Part shown: positions 25,562-35,740 of the stretch, in pieces
Position numbering within the stretch: the first letter of the stretch is position 1
Layout of the letters: every line of letters begins with the position of its first letter
NCBI GenBank assembly: GCA_026014485.1
Contig: JAOZIE010000002.1
Coordinates: 272,774 to 336,773 of the forward strand
Source of the DNA: Candidatus Bathyarchaeota archaeon
GTDB taxonomy: Archaea > Thermoproteota > Bathyarchaeia > Bathyarchaeales > Bathycorpusculaceae
Length of the DNA stretch: 64,000 bases
Direction of reading: 5' to 3'
Translations under genes and position numbers: made by a program
Notes under the pieces: generated by a model
The model's database searches: none
Told to the model about the DNA's origin: nothing
What the model saw: only the letters and a program-made list of their open reading frames with translations

Positions 25562-27127
25562 ATGGGTGATTTCACGTTGAAGAAACACTTCAAAATATCC
25601 CTACTTACAATCGCTTTTATAGCAACCTTGGCAGCTGTCACGTTCATAAACAGCCCTCAAGTTTTAGCCGCTTCTGATTACACCATGACCGTCAGCTACG
25701 CGATTAAAGGAGACGGAAAACCAACGCCGCCCACCCTAAACTACATCGACCCAAGCAACCAGCCGCAAAAGTACACCTTAACCGATACGCCCACCCCGCT
25801 ACAAATAAAGAAAGGCACAGACTGGTCCGTAAAACCGGGAAACACCCTCATAGGCTCCGCAGTTGAACAATGGTACTCAAGTGACAAGGTATGGTCAGGT
25901 ACTGCTCCGCGTAATGGCGGCTCCGACACGTACGTTTGGACTTACCTGCATCAGCTTAAGGTGACCTTTGATGCTTCCAGCCAAGTAAAAAGCGACAGCT
26001 CGGATGCCTTTCTAACTGTTGAGGGCTCTGACTTGACTGGTGCTCAACTGCCCTATACAACTGGATGGATTAGTAGCGGTGACTCTCTAACTTACAGCTT
26101 CAAAAGCCCCGTTGCGTCCTCTTCTGCGCCGTTAACTACACGTTACCTCTGGGACGTTGCAGCCGCGCGTGAACAGAACCCACAATCCAACACTTTCACG
26201 GTGACTAAAGCCGAAACAATAACCGGACAATACAGCCCCTCTTTCTACCTAACCGTAACCTCACCCTACGGTAAAACAAGCGGAGAAGGCTGGTACACCC
26301 AGATGGAAACCGCCTACGCCGTCCTTGACAAAGGCGAAATTGACCTTGGCAACGGCACAAAACATGTCTTCGTTCAGTGGAGCAAAGACGCCTTAGGCAA
26401 AGACCTAACCAGCGAAGCCATCACGATGGATAAACCAAAGACAGCCTTTGCCGAGTGGAAAACTGAGTATCAAGTCTCCTTTGCTGCTAACCCTGAGAGT
26501 TATGGTTCCGTTACTCCTTCCGTGACAGGCTGGTATGCCGCTGGAAAAACGGTGACCATTACCGCTACGCCCTACAAGGGATATTCGTTTGCTTCATGGT
26601 CTGCTGCTGGAAAAATAACCATAGCAAGCCCCGCTTCAAGCGTGACAACCGCTACAATCAATGGTCCAGGTACCATAACGGCAATTTTCCAGAGTTCCAC
26701 TCCCTTGCTGACCGCCCTAACGATATCTTTAGACCCCCCCACAGCAGAAGCCTCACAGGTAGTAAACGTGATAGGTCACTTGACAAGCAAGGACACTGGT
26801 GTGGCTGGCAAACAGATAACGTTAAGCTACTTTGACGGCTTATCCTGGAACCCCATTGGGACAGCAACCACTGCATCTGACGGCGCCTACCTCTATGGCT
26901 GGATGGTTCCCGCGGAATTAGCTAACGGTCAATATGCTTTGAAAGCAGAATTTGCTGGGGATGGCTCCTACAAGGCAAGTTCAGCAACGACGGGTACACT
27001 TGGCAACGGAGGCAACCTGTTTGTAGTGCCCGAGTACTTCTTGGGCGGGCTTGTTGCTTTGGTTGCTTGCTTTGCAGCGCTAGCTATTTTCAAAGGACGC
27101 GGAAAACTACAGCACAACACGCTCTAA
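25562..27127 (+). CDS. Secreted repeat protein with C-terminal membrane anchor
   Basis: About 521 aa. A signal peptide (LLTIAFIATLAAVTFI, ending near VLAA-SDYT) precedes beta-rich modules. An InlB/Bacterial_repeat-like unit (YGSVTPSVTGWYAAGKTVTITA) lies near residue 315, an Ig-like domain near 400-490, and a final helix is preceded by VPEYFLGG and followed by KGRGK. Several modules share the pattern GWYxxGxxxTxTA. It is probably a surface protein; ligand unknown. An upstream TTG (25463) is in frame but leaves the signal peptide buried, so ATG 25562 is chosen. Confidence 0.72.
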   Translation: MGDFTLKKHFKISLLTIAFIATLAAVTFINSPQVLAASDYTMTVSYAIKGDGKPTPPTLNYIDPSNQPQKYTLTDTPTPLQIKKGTDWSVKPGNTLIGSAVEQWYSSDKVWSGTAPRNGGSDTYVWTYLHQLKVTFDASSQVKSDSSDAFLTVEGSDLTGAQLPYTTGWISSGDSLTYSFKSPVASSSAPLTTRYLWDVAAAREQNPQSNTFTVTKAETITGQYSPSFYLTVTSPYGKTSGEGWYTQMETAYAVLDKGEIDLGNGTKHVFVQWSKDALGKDLTSEAITMDKPKTAFAEWKTEYQVSFAANPESYGSVTPSVTGWYAAGKTVTITATPYKGYSFASWSAAGKITIASPASSVTTATINGPGTITAIFQSSTPLLTALTISLDPPTAEASQVVNVIGHLTSKDTGVAGKQITLSYFDGLSWNPIGTATTASDGAYLYGWMVPAELANGQYALKAEFAGDGSYKASSATTGTLGNGGNLFVVPEYFLGGLVALVACFAALAIFKGRGKLQHNTL

Positions 27128-27201
27128 TTGCTTTTTTACTTCTTTTTTAACACAACAGGTATAAACCCAAAGCTCTCAAATTACAGCCGGGTGCACTGTG
27201 A

Positions 27202-27468
27202 ATGCCAACAATGATTAGTTTACCCGACACTGTTTATCAAGATTTGATTTCCGTTTCTGAAGAACTCTCGGATATGGCTAAAAAACCCATTTCTCTGAGT
27301 ATGACCGTTTATCTTTTAACCTCAATTTATCGTGCACATCTACACAACGCTTGTGCCAGAGATGTTTTCCGCCATAAACTTGCTGCTTCAGATATCATGT
27401 CGCCAGAAGAATTCGAGAAAGCATGGGATTTAACCGCCCCCGAACAACCCCGCAGTGAAAAACCCTAA
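27202..27468 (+). CDS. Small helical protein, unknown function
   Basis: 88 aa, not recognised. The N-terminus MISLPDTVYQDLISVSEELS recalls the start of ribbon-helix-helix and antitoxin-like proteins (a short strand, then two helices), but no toxin partner lies next to it. The C-terminus is acidic and Pro-rich. A plausible start at ATG 27202 follows TATA-like TTTTAACACAACAGGTATAAAC upstream in the spacer. Coding is likely but function is open. Confidence 0.5.
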   Translation: MPTMISLPDTVYQDLISVSEELSDMAKKPISLSMTVYLLTSIYRAHLHNACARDVFRHKLAASDIMSPEEFEKAWDLTAPEQPRSEKP

Positions 27469-27657
27469 AATGCAGGCACGTTGCAGACCGTTGTTTCATT
27501 AAGCATCTAACCTGGCAAGAAGCTTCAAGACAGTCTGTTTGGGTAAGCACTCTTTTTTTGCGTCTCTAATTGGGTCAAGAAAGGATTACGTGAAAAAGGA
27601 AAGCAACACTTATAGGCTAAAGGTGCGGCTTAAAGGTTCAGAAAAAACCAGCATCAT

Positions 27658-27735
27658 GGGCGGGTAGATCAGTCTGGTATGATCGCCACGTTGGCATCGT
27701 GGAGGTCGCGGGTTCAAATCCCGCTCCGTCCACCA
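27658..27735 (+). tRNA. tRNA-Ala (GGC)
   Basis: Full cloverleaf with encoded CCA. The acceptor GGGCGGG pairs with TCCGTCC and includes the G3-U70 wobble that marks alanine tRNAs. The D stem is GATC/GATC. The anticodon stem CCACG/CGTGG carries the loop TTGGCAT, giving anticodon GGC. The T arm is GCGGG-TTCAAAT-CCCGC. No intron is present. A TATA-like CTTATAGG lies about 45 bp upstream. Confidence 0.97.
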
Positions 27736-28203
27736 ACAAAAACATCCTGTCTATTTTATTGAATTAAAAAGCAAGGGATACGTAGCGAGCACCTTAGTAG
27801 ATCATCGGAGCTTTTGCCCAATCTCAGGGCTAATTCGTCTTGTAAGTCGTAAACCCTGCTGTTCCGTCTAACGGAAAAATCAGCTTTTAGGAAAATGTGA
27901 ATCAAACATAGGAAGACAAGGAAATCAAGTCTTTAGGGAAACAGAACCTGCAATTAGCAAACCCAACATGCTTTTGAACAAAAAAACCGTCAATAGCGCC
28001 TACCCCCCTCTGTTTTCTACATAGACTTGCTATTAGAATCCAAATATGTGAAAAAAATCCAGACAACGCAGAAATCTGCCGTTGGGGGCAATCAGTAACC
28101 TAACGGTGCAGTTCTCAGAATCAGAATTCATGATTGCGTAAAAACAGAAATTCGTATTCCCGAAAGAAAAACGACTTGTGGTGATGAGGGGGTCCCCGTG
28201 GAA
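27736..28203. other. 468 bp without a gene downstream of the tRNA
   Basis: No coding frame is convincing. A perfect small hairpin TTCCGT-CTA-ACGGAA lies at 27862-27876. The rest shows no repeats to the other gene-free regions and no att-like duplication of the tRNA 3' end that I can see. Confidence 0.4.
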
Positions 28204-31200
28204 TTAGGGTAGAGAAAACGGGGTCATAAGGGGGTAGTTATCTTGTTCGATGTTTACGTATTGTGTGGAATTGGGGTCGTTGTTGTTTATTATTTGGCGT
28301 TTGAATACTCCAAATGGTGTGTCGCCAATTCCATCGTGGTTTTCATCTGTTCCATTGTAGTTGCTCCAATAGTTGCCTTGGTAGCCATTGTCCCATGTAT
28401 TCATGGCTTCGGAAGAGTAGACTCCGCTTGCTTGCTGGGTGTTATTGTTGAAGTTATTCTGGTAGAAGGTGTTGTTCATGACATTATTCGATACTAAGAC
28501 TCCATGGGTGGTTTGTGTAAAGTTGTTTTCTAATACTGTGTTATATGAGCAGGCGCCTTGGAGTTGTATACCGTCTTCGTTTGATGCTAAAACGTTCCTT
28601 TTTAGGGTATTATTCGACGAGGATATTATGTGTATACCTTGGTCGCTGTCTGTTACGTTATTTTTTCGATTTTGTTGTTTTCACAAGATTGAAGGGTTAT
28701 GCTACTCTTCTGGTTGCCTTTAAAGTCATTTCCGAATATGTAATTGTCCGCTGATAATTCCAGTATGATGCCATCATAGCTGTCTGACACGTTGTTCTGG
28801 GTCACAGTGTTTCCTGAAGAGGACAAAAGCTTTATGCCGCAGTTCTGATTCGTCAGCGTATTTTGAGTTACGACGGAATTATTGGTGTTTTTGAGGAGTA
28901 TGCCGACGCCTAATCCGCTGCTTAAGTTCAGGTTTTTCACCGTTATGCCTGTGCAGTTGATTAGAGCGACGTACCCTGCGTCTGTTGGAACGGTTCTGTC
29001 ATGTTGATTAATCCACATGTAGACGGGTTTGCCGTCTAGCTTGTTTGAAGAGTCAAAGTCGTTTGCGTAGCTGTCGGCGTTGAGGTTAAAGATGTTGTCA
29101 GCCATTTTGTTGTTTTTGAAGACATTGCTTGAGGAATACACCATCCTTAAGCCCTCGTAGTTTTCGGTCAGGGTATTATCCTTTATTGTTGATTGCTGGG
29201 TGTTTGCGAGCACTAAGCCATTATAGTTGCCAGACAACTGCAGATTATCTACAGTTATGTTTGTGCAGTTCACGAGGGCAACGTAGCCGGCATCCGAAGG
29301 AACCACAGAACCACTTTTGCCTACCCAATAGTAAATCGGTTTTCCATTAACACTGTTGGAACAATCGATGTCATGAGCGTAGTGTGATGCACCACTAGCT
29401 GAAACGCCAAAGCTATACTCGTTTCCAGTTAAGTTATTGTTCCTCATGGTTACGTTTGTGCTTGCGTCAATTACGACGCCATACGTACAGTTCACAATGA
29501 TATTGTTGGTTAAGCTGCAGTTGTTTGCGTTCAATAAGTAAATCCCAGACCTTGTCACTGTAGTCAGGGGATCTCCAATTTTTTGCAGGAATGTCCGAAA
29601 AATGTCTTCAAGGTAGTTGACGTCATACTGGGTGATGCGTGAGAGGTCAATACCGATAGACTGCAAGAATGCGCTTTGCATTTCAGCGATTACTTCACTA
29701 TCAACTGAATCGCTATCAATTGGAAATCTGCCGTTTGTAACCGTGAACTCGGTGACTTTGACGTTTGTTTGTGTAATTGTGATTGCGGTTCCGCTGTTGC
29801 CACCGTCGATTATTGTTGTTTCCTTGTTCTCGCCCACAAGCGAAATTTGTTTGTTTATGTTTATGTTTTCGCGGTATATTCCAGCTTTTACGTATAAGGT
29901 GTCGCCGTTTGAGGTGGCGCCACTGTTAATTGCCTCTTGGATGGTGAAGTACCCGAAAGTGTTGTTTAAGTTGATAACTGGATAACCCTTTTCTGCTGCC
30001 CCTGATGTCCACGAAATAACGTTAGCGTAACGGTCTACGATTGCTTCTTGGAATTCGGGGTCGCTGTAAACAATGTCTAAGCGGCTGCCGTACTCGTTCA
30101 GAAGGCGGATTGTGTCGTTGTAGATTTGGAGGGTCCAAACATCAGCTTCATCAAAACCCCAAATTTTGTCAGTTACACCACGGAAGCCCATGCCGTACCC
30201 TTCAGGCAGAACCAAAGCAGTATCCGCTTTGACAGAACCATGTTTTTCAGGATTTTGCTGTATATAGTCCCAGAAATTCTGCAGGGCTTCAAAATGTTCA
30301 TCAGTCAAAATGCCAAATTCGTAGGGGTTAGCTTGCCCGTCACCAGCATAGTCAAACACCACAGCGTATTTTGCCCCATTATTGTAAGCCAAAACCAAGT
30401 CCGAGTATAACGCGGGACCGCTTTCCAGCCAGCCTGCTGTTTCTGTTGTGTGAACTTGCCAGCAGATTATAGCGCCCCAATCTTTTCCTTGCGCAGTTGC
30501 GGCACCCCTGCAAAGGGAAATAACCATTTGACGGTCGTTACCCCAACCGAACTCCGCTAAAACGGTGTCGTATCCCGCTTTGTAGTTAAACCAGTAAAGG
30601 GCATAGTCCGCCGTCAAAACAGAAGTACCTGCCATCTGGGCGCAATACTGGTATGCGGAAATTTTGTGGTAGACGTTTGCGGCGTAATTGTTGGAGGCGC
30701 CCAAATAGTCACGTGCCGTTGAATACGAGGTTGGATTTGAGAGGTTGACGTCGATGTTTATGCATCCAGGGTCTTTATCTAGAACTCTGCCTGCGGGTTC
30801 ATCATACACGTAGGAACCCAAAAAGTACGCGCCGTATTTTTCCTTGGCTTTCAGGGTCCATAAATGATTGTAGTTGGTGTCACCAGTGTAACTAGTGAAT
30901 TCGCCGTTATCAGTAAAGTAGATAATTAAGTGCATACCTGCGTTGTATGCATAATCGCATGTTGCATTCAGCAATGTCTCGTCCAGAGTTATCGCTGGGT
31001 TGGATATCACAAGCAGGTTTGTGTAGTTCTTCACTTTGTCAATAAGGGCTTCACATTGCGATGCATCGCCGTAGCCAAACTCGATTCCCACGTAGAACGG
31101 AGACTCTTCAGCTTCGGTTCTTGGAAGGTAGTAATCAACAACCGTAAACGCTGAAATCAATAATACGCCTATCAAAGCTACTGCTAATGCAGCCGTTTTT

Positions 31201-31208
31201 AAGTTCAA
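28204..31208 (-). pseudogene. Glycosidase-like + NosD beta-helix secreted protein, frameshifted
   Basis: One gene in two frames. Residues 1-30 are a signal/anchor. Residues about 40-400 look like a TIM-barrel glycoside-hydrolase-type domain (YVGIEFGYG, GSYVYDEPAG, AIICWQVHT). From about 420 a right-handed parallel beta-helix of NosD type runs on (NNSVVTQNTLTN-like rungs). The first frame stops at 28653, but the second frame continues as NNVTDSDQG and ends with the NosD signature NYWSNY and DNYPLMTPF. Adding one A to the A6 run (28661-28666, minus strand) restores a protein of about 1000 aa. Cause: mutation, sequencing error or slippage. Confidence 0.75.
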
Positions 31209-31394
31209 TCCTCAGTCGCCCTACCCGAATATTCCCCAATAGGCTTAAAAAATTTGTTCAACAGAGCCTCTATCTCTGTAAAGACCTTCGTGTAGCAGAT
31301 TCTGCACAGACACAAAAAAAAGCATGTTTGAAATGATTTTGGGCAAAGCTCTTATAGATTAATTATCCGTTTTTTATTTAGGGTACTGGGCAAC

Positions 31395-34300
31395 GTGACA
31401 AGAATCGTCGCCGTGTTTCTTGCAGTTCTCATGGCGTGTTCTATTCTTTCCGGGGGCGGATTACTCCACTCAGAAGCATGGGCGACGACGCAGCAGACCG
31501 AGACTGAATGGACAGCCAACCCGTTTTTCGAGGCAACCCCTGCCGCATCCTACTACACCGCAGGATACTCTCCCAGCCAAATCCGCGCTGCCTACAATCT
31601 TCCTTCCAATGGCGGTGCAAACACGACAATAGCTATAGTCAACGCGTTTGATGCCCCCACCGTAACCTCTGATTTATCGGTCTTCTGCAGCCAATTCGGT
31701 CTACCCCAACCTACCGAAAGCAACTTCGAAATTCATAAAATGTCACCGACGCTGGCAAGCGACAGCAGATGGGCATCCGAGACGGCGTTAGATGTGGAGT
31801 GGGCTCACGCTATCGCTCCCGAAGCGAAAATTCTTTTGGTTCTGGCGGTTTCGTCTCAGCATAGTGATCTTCTTGATGCTGTCGACTACGCGACCTCCCG
31901 TCCAGACGTAGTTGCAGTTTCTATGAGTTGGGGTGGACCTGAAGATTCAAAACAGACCTCGTGGGATAACCACTTAACAAGCGCTTACGGCGCCGTTTTC
32001 TTTGCAGCCTCAGGGGACAATGCATCCGACTATGTCTCATGGCCTGCAAGTTCAACAAACGTGGTTGCCGTCGGAGGAACCACCCTTAAACTGTACCGAA
32101 ATGGAACAGTAATATCCGAAACTGCATGGAGCAAAAGCGGCGGCGGCATCAGCGCCTACGAAACAAAACCCGCCTATCAAACCGCCTACGGCCTTTCAGG
32201 AAGCAAACGCCAGATACCTGACGTTTCATATAACGCTAACCCATACACGGGCTTTGCCGTTTACTATGAGTCTAGCTGGTACAGGATTGGCGGCACAAGC
32301 GCAGGGGCTCCACAATGGGCAGCCATACAGGCGCTGAACCGGTCAGCTACCAACGTTCACTTCTATGCCCGAGCCAAATCACCCTCCAACAGCACCTATT
32401 TCCGGGATATCCTCTCAGGCTCAAACGGGTACCCCGCTCAGTCAGGATATGATTTAGTCACCGGCTTAGGTAGCCCTTTAACCATAAACTTCAAATCAGA
32501 ACACATAACCGAAGATAGCTCTGTAACCCTGATTGCAGCGGGCCAATCAAAATCGCTGAATGCTACAAACCAATTCAAAGCCCACTACTTCTACGACGGT
32601 ACCCTGCATACAGAATTTCTCTCGAACGGAACAACCCACTTCACCATCGACAAAAACACCTTCATCACCGTCGCTGGCGAATCCTCCGCTTCGTCAACAC
32701 AGGAAAAATGGGTCCTCAACGCCGCCGGCAACTCAGTTTCCGGCAATAATCTAACCCTCTACTATTACGATTTGCTTTCTCAGACGGTGAGCTTTTTTGT
32801 TTTAGGCGGCGGAGACCCCCCAAACCCCACTTTAACGTATGTTACCGCCTCTGCGACTGCTTCAGTTCAGCCCACAACCCAAGTTGCCACCTTAAACTTG
32901 ACCCAAACCCCTCAAGTGGTTTACGCGCAGAAGGGGACCTCTCTGTCGGTTACTGGCACGCTTTCGGCAAGCTCAACTGAGCGTTGGGTGCCCCCGTTTA
33001 GTTTAGTGGTCGTTCAAAATGTTTCCTCTTCAAGGTTTATCTATCAACACCAAGTTTTGCTTGAAGTTTTAGGGTTACAAGTTACCAAGGAATGGTTCAC
33101 CAGCGGTGAGACAGCAAATATTGACGTTCAAGGGGTCTTCGCGAGGTCGGGCGGTACAGGGAAAAGAGTGACCGCCTACACAGTAGACAATAACGAACCA
33201 GTGCAGGTTCAGCCCACCTCTGGCGCAGTGACTTTGTCAGTCGTGATGGATGTGCCTCATCGCGTAACAGTCCAAATGAAAACGCAATACCAAGTGAATT
33301 TGGACGCTTCAGCGCTCAGTCAACTTTCTTCAATAACCGCGCCGACCCTCATGGGAGACGACTACTGGTACGACGAAGGCACGCAGGTCAAGGTTACATT
33401 CAACGGTATCGGAAGCCGCAGCGGAGGCAGTGGACAGCGAGTTTTTGCGTATACTGTGAATGGGCAGACAACGCAGGTCGCAACTACCGACGCCATAGTC
33501 TCCTTTGACGTGCCGTTGTTTTCCACCCAAACAGTCTCAGTTACGTTAACAGACCAACATCAGCTGACCCTAGAATCGGGGGTTCTCAGGTCCATGACTA
33601 AGCCAAGCATAGCTGGCGACTCAGGATGGTACGACGCTGGAACAGCCGTCATCGTCACCTTTGACTACTCATGGACCATAGCCTCAAATCAGTTAAGGGT
33701 CAACGCAGTCGGATACACAACCAACGGCACCTACACCGCATTACCACGGGCAGCAAACGGAACCTTCTCAGTACAAATTACCCTCACTCAACCCGACACG
33801 ATTGCTGTTTCTTCAGTTACCCAGTACTGCCTCAACGTTGAAGGCGGAAACAACGTTGCTTTTTCGGAGGCTTCACCAACAGACGACGGATTCTTTGACG
33901 AAGGAGCTGAAGTCACGGTGACAACTGACAACGTGTGGAACTCAATGGATGGCGCCCGACACAGCCTTTCTTCGTATCTGCTTGACGGCTCCGAAGCCAC
34001 TGTTTCCAGTGTCGACGCGGAAAACGTTACTGTGGTGCTTTTGAAGGTAGATTGCGTGCATCAGTTGCGATTCAACTTTGTTGTACAGTACTTGGTTTCC
34101 TTCCAATTCACCGACTACTCGGAAACAAAAGTTATCTTGCCTTCCAGTTTCAAAATAGAAACAGACGGAAACCCCGGAAGCATCATTGATGCGCCGCAGT
34201 TCCATCTGTGGCTTAGCAACGGCACCCGTTTTTGGATACACAGTATAATCTGGCACGACATGGATGTCCAGCCTTCGCCGTCGTTAATTTATGAGGTGGT

Positions 34301-34658
34301 CAACGCTGGAGCTAACGAGACAGTTCACTGCCTGATTTATGACGCAAAAATATCGGTGAAAGACTACTTGAACCTACCAGTTTCTGACGCCGCAGTCACC
34401 GTGACTTTTGCTAACCAAACTACAATCCAAAAAAGCACTTCAAGCGACGGCACCATAAATCTACTGATGATTCCGCACGGTACCTTCAACGCGACCGTAT
34501 CATACTTGGGATCCTCAACCACCGTCACAGGTGATGCCTCACAGCCCACGATTACAACGAAGCTTTTCAGCAGCATACCCACATTAAGCTTGGTTGCCGT
34601 TGCGGCGATTCTGGCTTTAGTTACAGGGGTTTTGCTTGTTAGAAGACGGCGCGAATAA
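31395..34658 (+). CDS. S53 (sedolisin) peptidase with C-terminal repeats and membrane anchor
   Basis: 1087 aa. Signal peptide (1-30), then the catalytic domain begins almost at once (YSPSQIRAAYNLP). The S53 triad is visible: Glu and Asp in ASETALDVEW, oxyanion Asp in ASGDNAS and Ser in GGTSAGAP. The calcium site region is DILSGSNG...GYDLVTGLGSP. The long pro-domain of kumamolisin-type enzymes is missing. Residues about 550-900 hold four related units with a GDxxWYDxGTxVxVTF core. A transthyretin-like segment, a hydrophobic helix and VRRRRE close the protein. Likely a surface-anchored acid-type endopeptidase. Confidence 0.88.
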   Translation: MTRIVAVFLAVLMACSILSGGGLLHSEAWATTQQTETEWTANPFFEATPAASYYTAGYSPSQIRAAYNLPSNGGANTTIAIVNAFDAPTVTSDLSVFCSQFGLPQPTESNFEIHKMSPTLASDSRWASETALDVEWAHAIAPEAKILLVLAVSSQHSDLLDAVDYATSRPDVVAVSMSWGGPEDSKQTSWDNHLTSAYGAVFFAASGDNASDYVSWPASSTNVVAVGGTTLKLYRNGTVISETAWSKSGGGISAYETKPAYQTAYGLSGSKRQIPDVSYNANPYTGFAVYYESSWYRIGGTSAGAPQWAAIQALNRSATNVHFYARAKSPSNSTYFRDILSGSNGYPAQSGYDLVTGLGSPLTINFKSEHITEDSSVTLIAAGQSKSLNATNQFKAHYFYDGTLHTEFLSNGTTHFTIDKNTFITVAGESSASSTQEKWVLNAAGNSVSGNNLTLYYYDLLSQTVSFFVLGGGDPPNPTLTYVTASATASVQPTTQVATLNLTQTPQVVYAQKGTSLSVTGTLSASSTERWVPPFSLVVVQNVSSSRFIYQHQVLLEVLGLQVTKEWFTSGETANIDVQGVFARSGGTGKRVTAYTVDNNEPVQVQPTSGAVTLSVVMDVPHRVTVQMKTQYQVNLDASALSQLSSITAPTLMGDDYWYDEGTQVKVTFNGIGSRSGGSGQRVFAYTVNGQTTQVATTDAIVSFDVPLFSTQTVSVTLTDQHQLTLESGVLRSMTKPSIAGDSGWYDAGTAVIVTFDYSWTIASNQLRVNAVGYTTNGTYTALPRAANGTFSVQITLTQPDTIAVSSVTQYCLNVEGGNNVAFSEASPTDDGFFDEGAEVTVTTDNVWNSMDGARHSLSSYLLDGSEATVSSVDAENVTVVLLKVDCVHQLRFNFVVQYLVSFQFTDYSETKVILPSSFKIETDGNPGSIIDAPQFHLWLSNGTRFWIHSIIWHDMDVQPSPSLIYEVVNAGANETVHCLIYDAKISVKDYLNLPVSDAAVTVTFANQTTIQKSTSSDGTINLLMIPHGTFNATVSYLGSSTTVTGDASQPTITTKLFSSIPTLSLVAVAAILALVTGVLLVRRRRE

Positions 34659-34728
34659 AGATAGATGTGCCTCTTAACGTATAACGGCAATCTTTCAGAG
34701 AAACCACCGCAGTTAGCTCCAGCTTTTT

Positions 34729-35535
34729 TTATTGGAAGATAGCTGGAAAAGACAGCTTCAGCCCAGCGTCCTCTTTTCTGTCGATGTTGATTTTACGCCG
34801 AAATTTGCCTATTGCCAGCACCGCTTTGAGCACAGCCTCGACGGGTTCAGGTCGGCTACAGAAAATAACTTCGCCTCTGTCGTTTGCCCAGACATTCAAC
34901 CCTTTGGATTTGCCCTTATACATTAAATGAATGAAGGCGTTTTCTTCGTCGATTTGAAGCAGCGCCGCAGCGTTGTGGCCTTTCAGTGTTGATTGAAGCT
35001 CGTAGACTGCGGCATCCACGTTTTCTTGTTCATTGAGTAGTTCGCCAAAGTAATGTGGGACAACTTCGGAGTCGACGAAGCCTATTTTTTCGCTTTCAAA
35101 AATGTGTGTTTTGAGTTTGGCTTTGAGTTCTTGATAGTTTTCTACGTTGCCGTTGTGGACTGAAACGATGGTAAGTTGGGGTGTGAAGTGTTCAACGTAT
35201 GGTTGTGCGCTCTCCTTGTAGCTTGAGGCGCTTATATATTCAGAGCTTGGAAATCGTACGTGCCCTAACAGAACGGAAGCCTCAGAAATTTTTGAGTTCA
35301 TTATTGTCATGTTTTCAACCAGTTCTTGAAGATTCGCTGCAGGAGAACCCTCACTTTTGCCGACTTTCTCACTTATAACGTCTCCATCGGGCAACATGAT
35401 TGCTATGCCTGCACCATAGCCTCCAAGGGGCAACACTTCGTCAGGGTACTTGCTGGCTTCCAGCTTCTTTAGAATCGTAAAAACGTTCTTTAAGGGTACT
35501 GGTTCTCTGAGAATAAAACCGAAAATGCCGCACAT
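34729..35535 (-). CDS. Class II glutamine amidotransferase-like protein
   Basis: The start is set at ATG 35535 so that Cys2 becomes the N-terminal nucleophile (MCGIFGF), as in all Ntn amidotransferases; an upstream start at 35550 would bury it. Further family motifs are LLGHVRFPS (the HTR-like Arg loop) and VSVHNGNVENYQEL. No synthase domain is attached, so it resembles stand-alone YafJ/EgtC-like proteins. It could be a glutaminase subunit or a related hydrolase. The partner is not evident from neighbours. Confidence 0.85.
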   Translation of the reverse strand: MCGIFGFILREPVPLKNVFTILKKLEASKYPDEVLPLGGYGAGIAIMLPDGDVISEKVGKSEGSPAANLQELVENMTIMNSKISEASVLLGHVRFPSSEYISASSYKESAQPYVEHFTPQLTIVSVHNGNVENYQELKAKLKTHIFESEKIGFVDSEVVPHYFGELLNEQENVDAAVYELQSTLKGHNAAALLQIDEENAFIHLMYKGKSKGLNVWANDRGEVIFCSRPEPVEAVLKAVLAIGKFRRKINIDRKEDAGLKLSFPAIFQ

Positions 35536-35654
35536 AAGTGCATTCTCCAAAAAATACTCTGTATACGCCCACTAATAGACTTTCGCGCCTACCAAGATAA
35601 CCTATCCAAAACAGTGATGACGCTTATCTTATCTTTCTTTGATGTTAGGGCTTT

Positions 35655-35704
35655 GTCAAGAAAATTTGACTAACAACAATCGCGTTTAGTCAAGAAACCT
35701 TGAT
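35655..35704. promoter_or_regulatory. Tandem TCAA-N6-TTGA palindromes, candidate operator
   Basis: GTCAAGAAAATTTGAC (35655-35670) and TCAAGAAACCTTGA (35690-35703) share the arms TCAA/TTGA with the same 6-bp spacing and the same GAAA start of the spacer. Their centres are 34 bp apart, close to three helical turns. They lie 37-86 bp before the ATG at 35741, over the expected promoter. The regulator is unknown. Confidence 0.55.
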
Positions 35705-35740
35705 AAAAACCTTCTTAACCGATAGGTAAAGAGTCTTTTA

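Noticed and set aside
27658..27735. tRNA-Ala as integration site of a mobile island
   Set aside because: No integrase gene and no direct repeat of the tRNA 3' end seen downstream.
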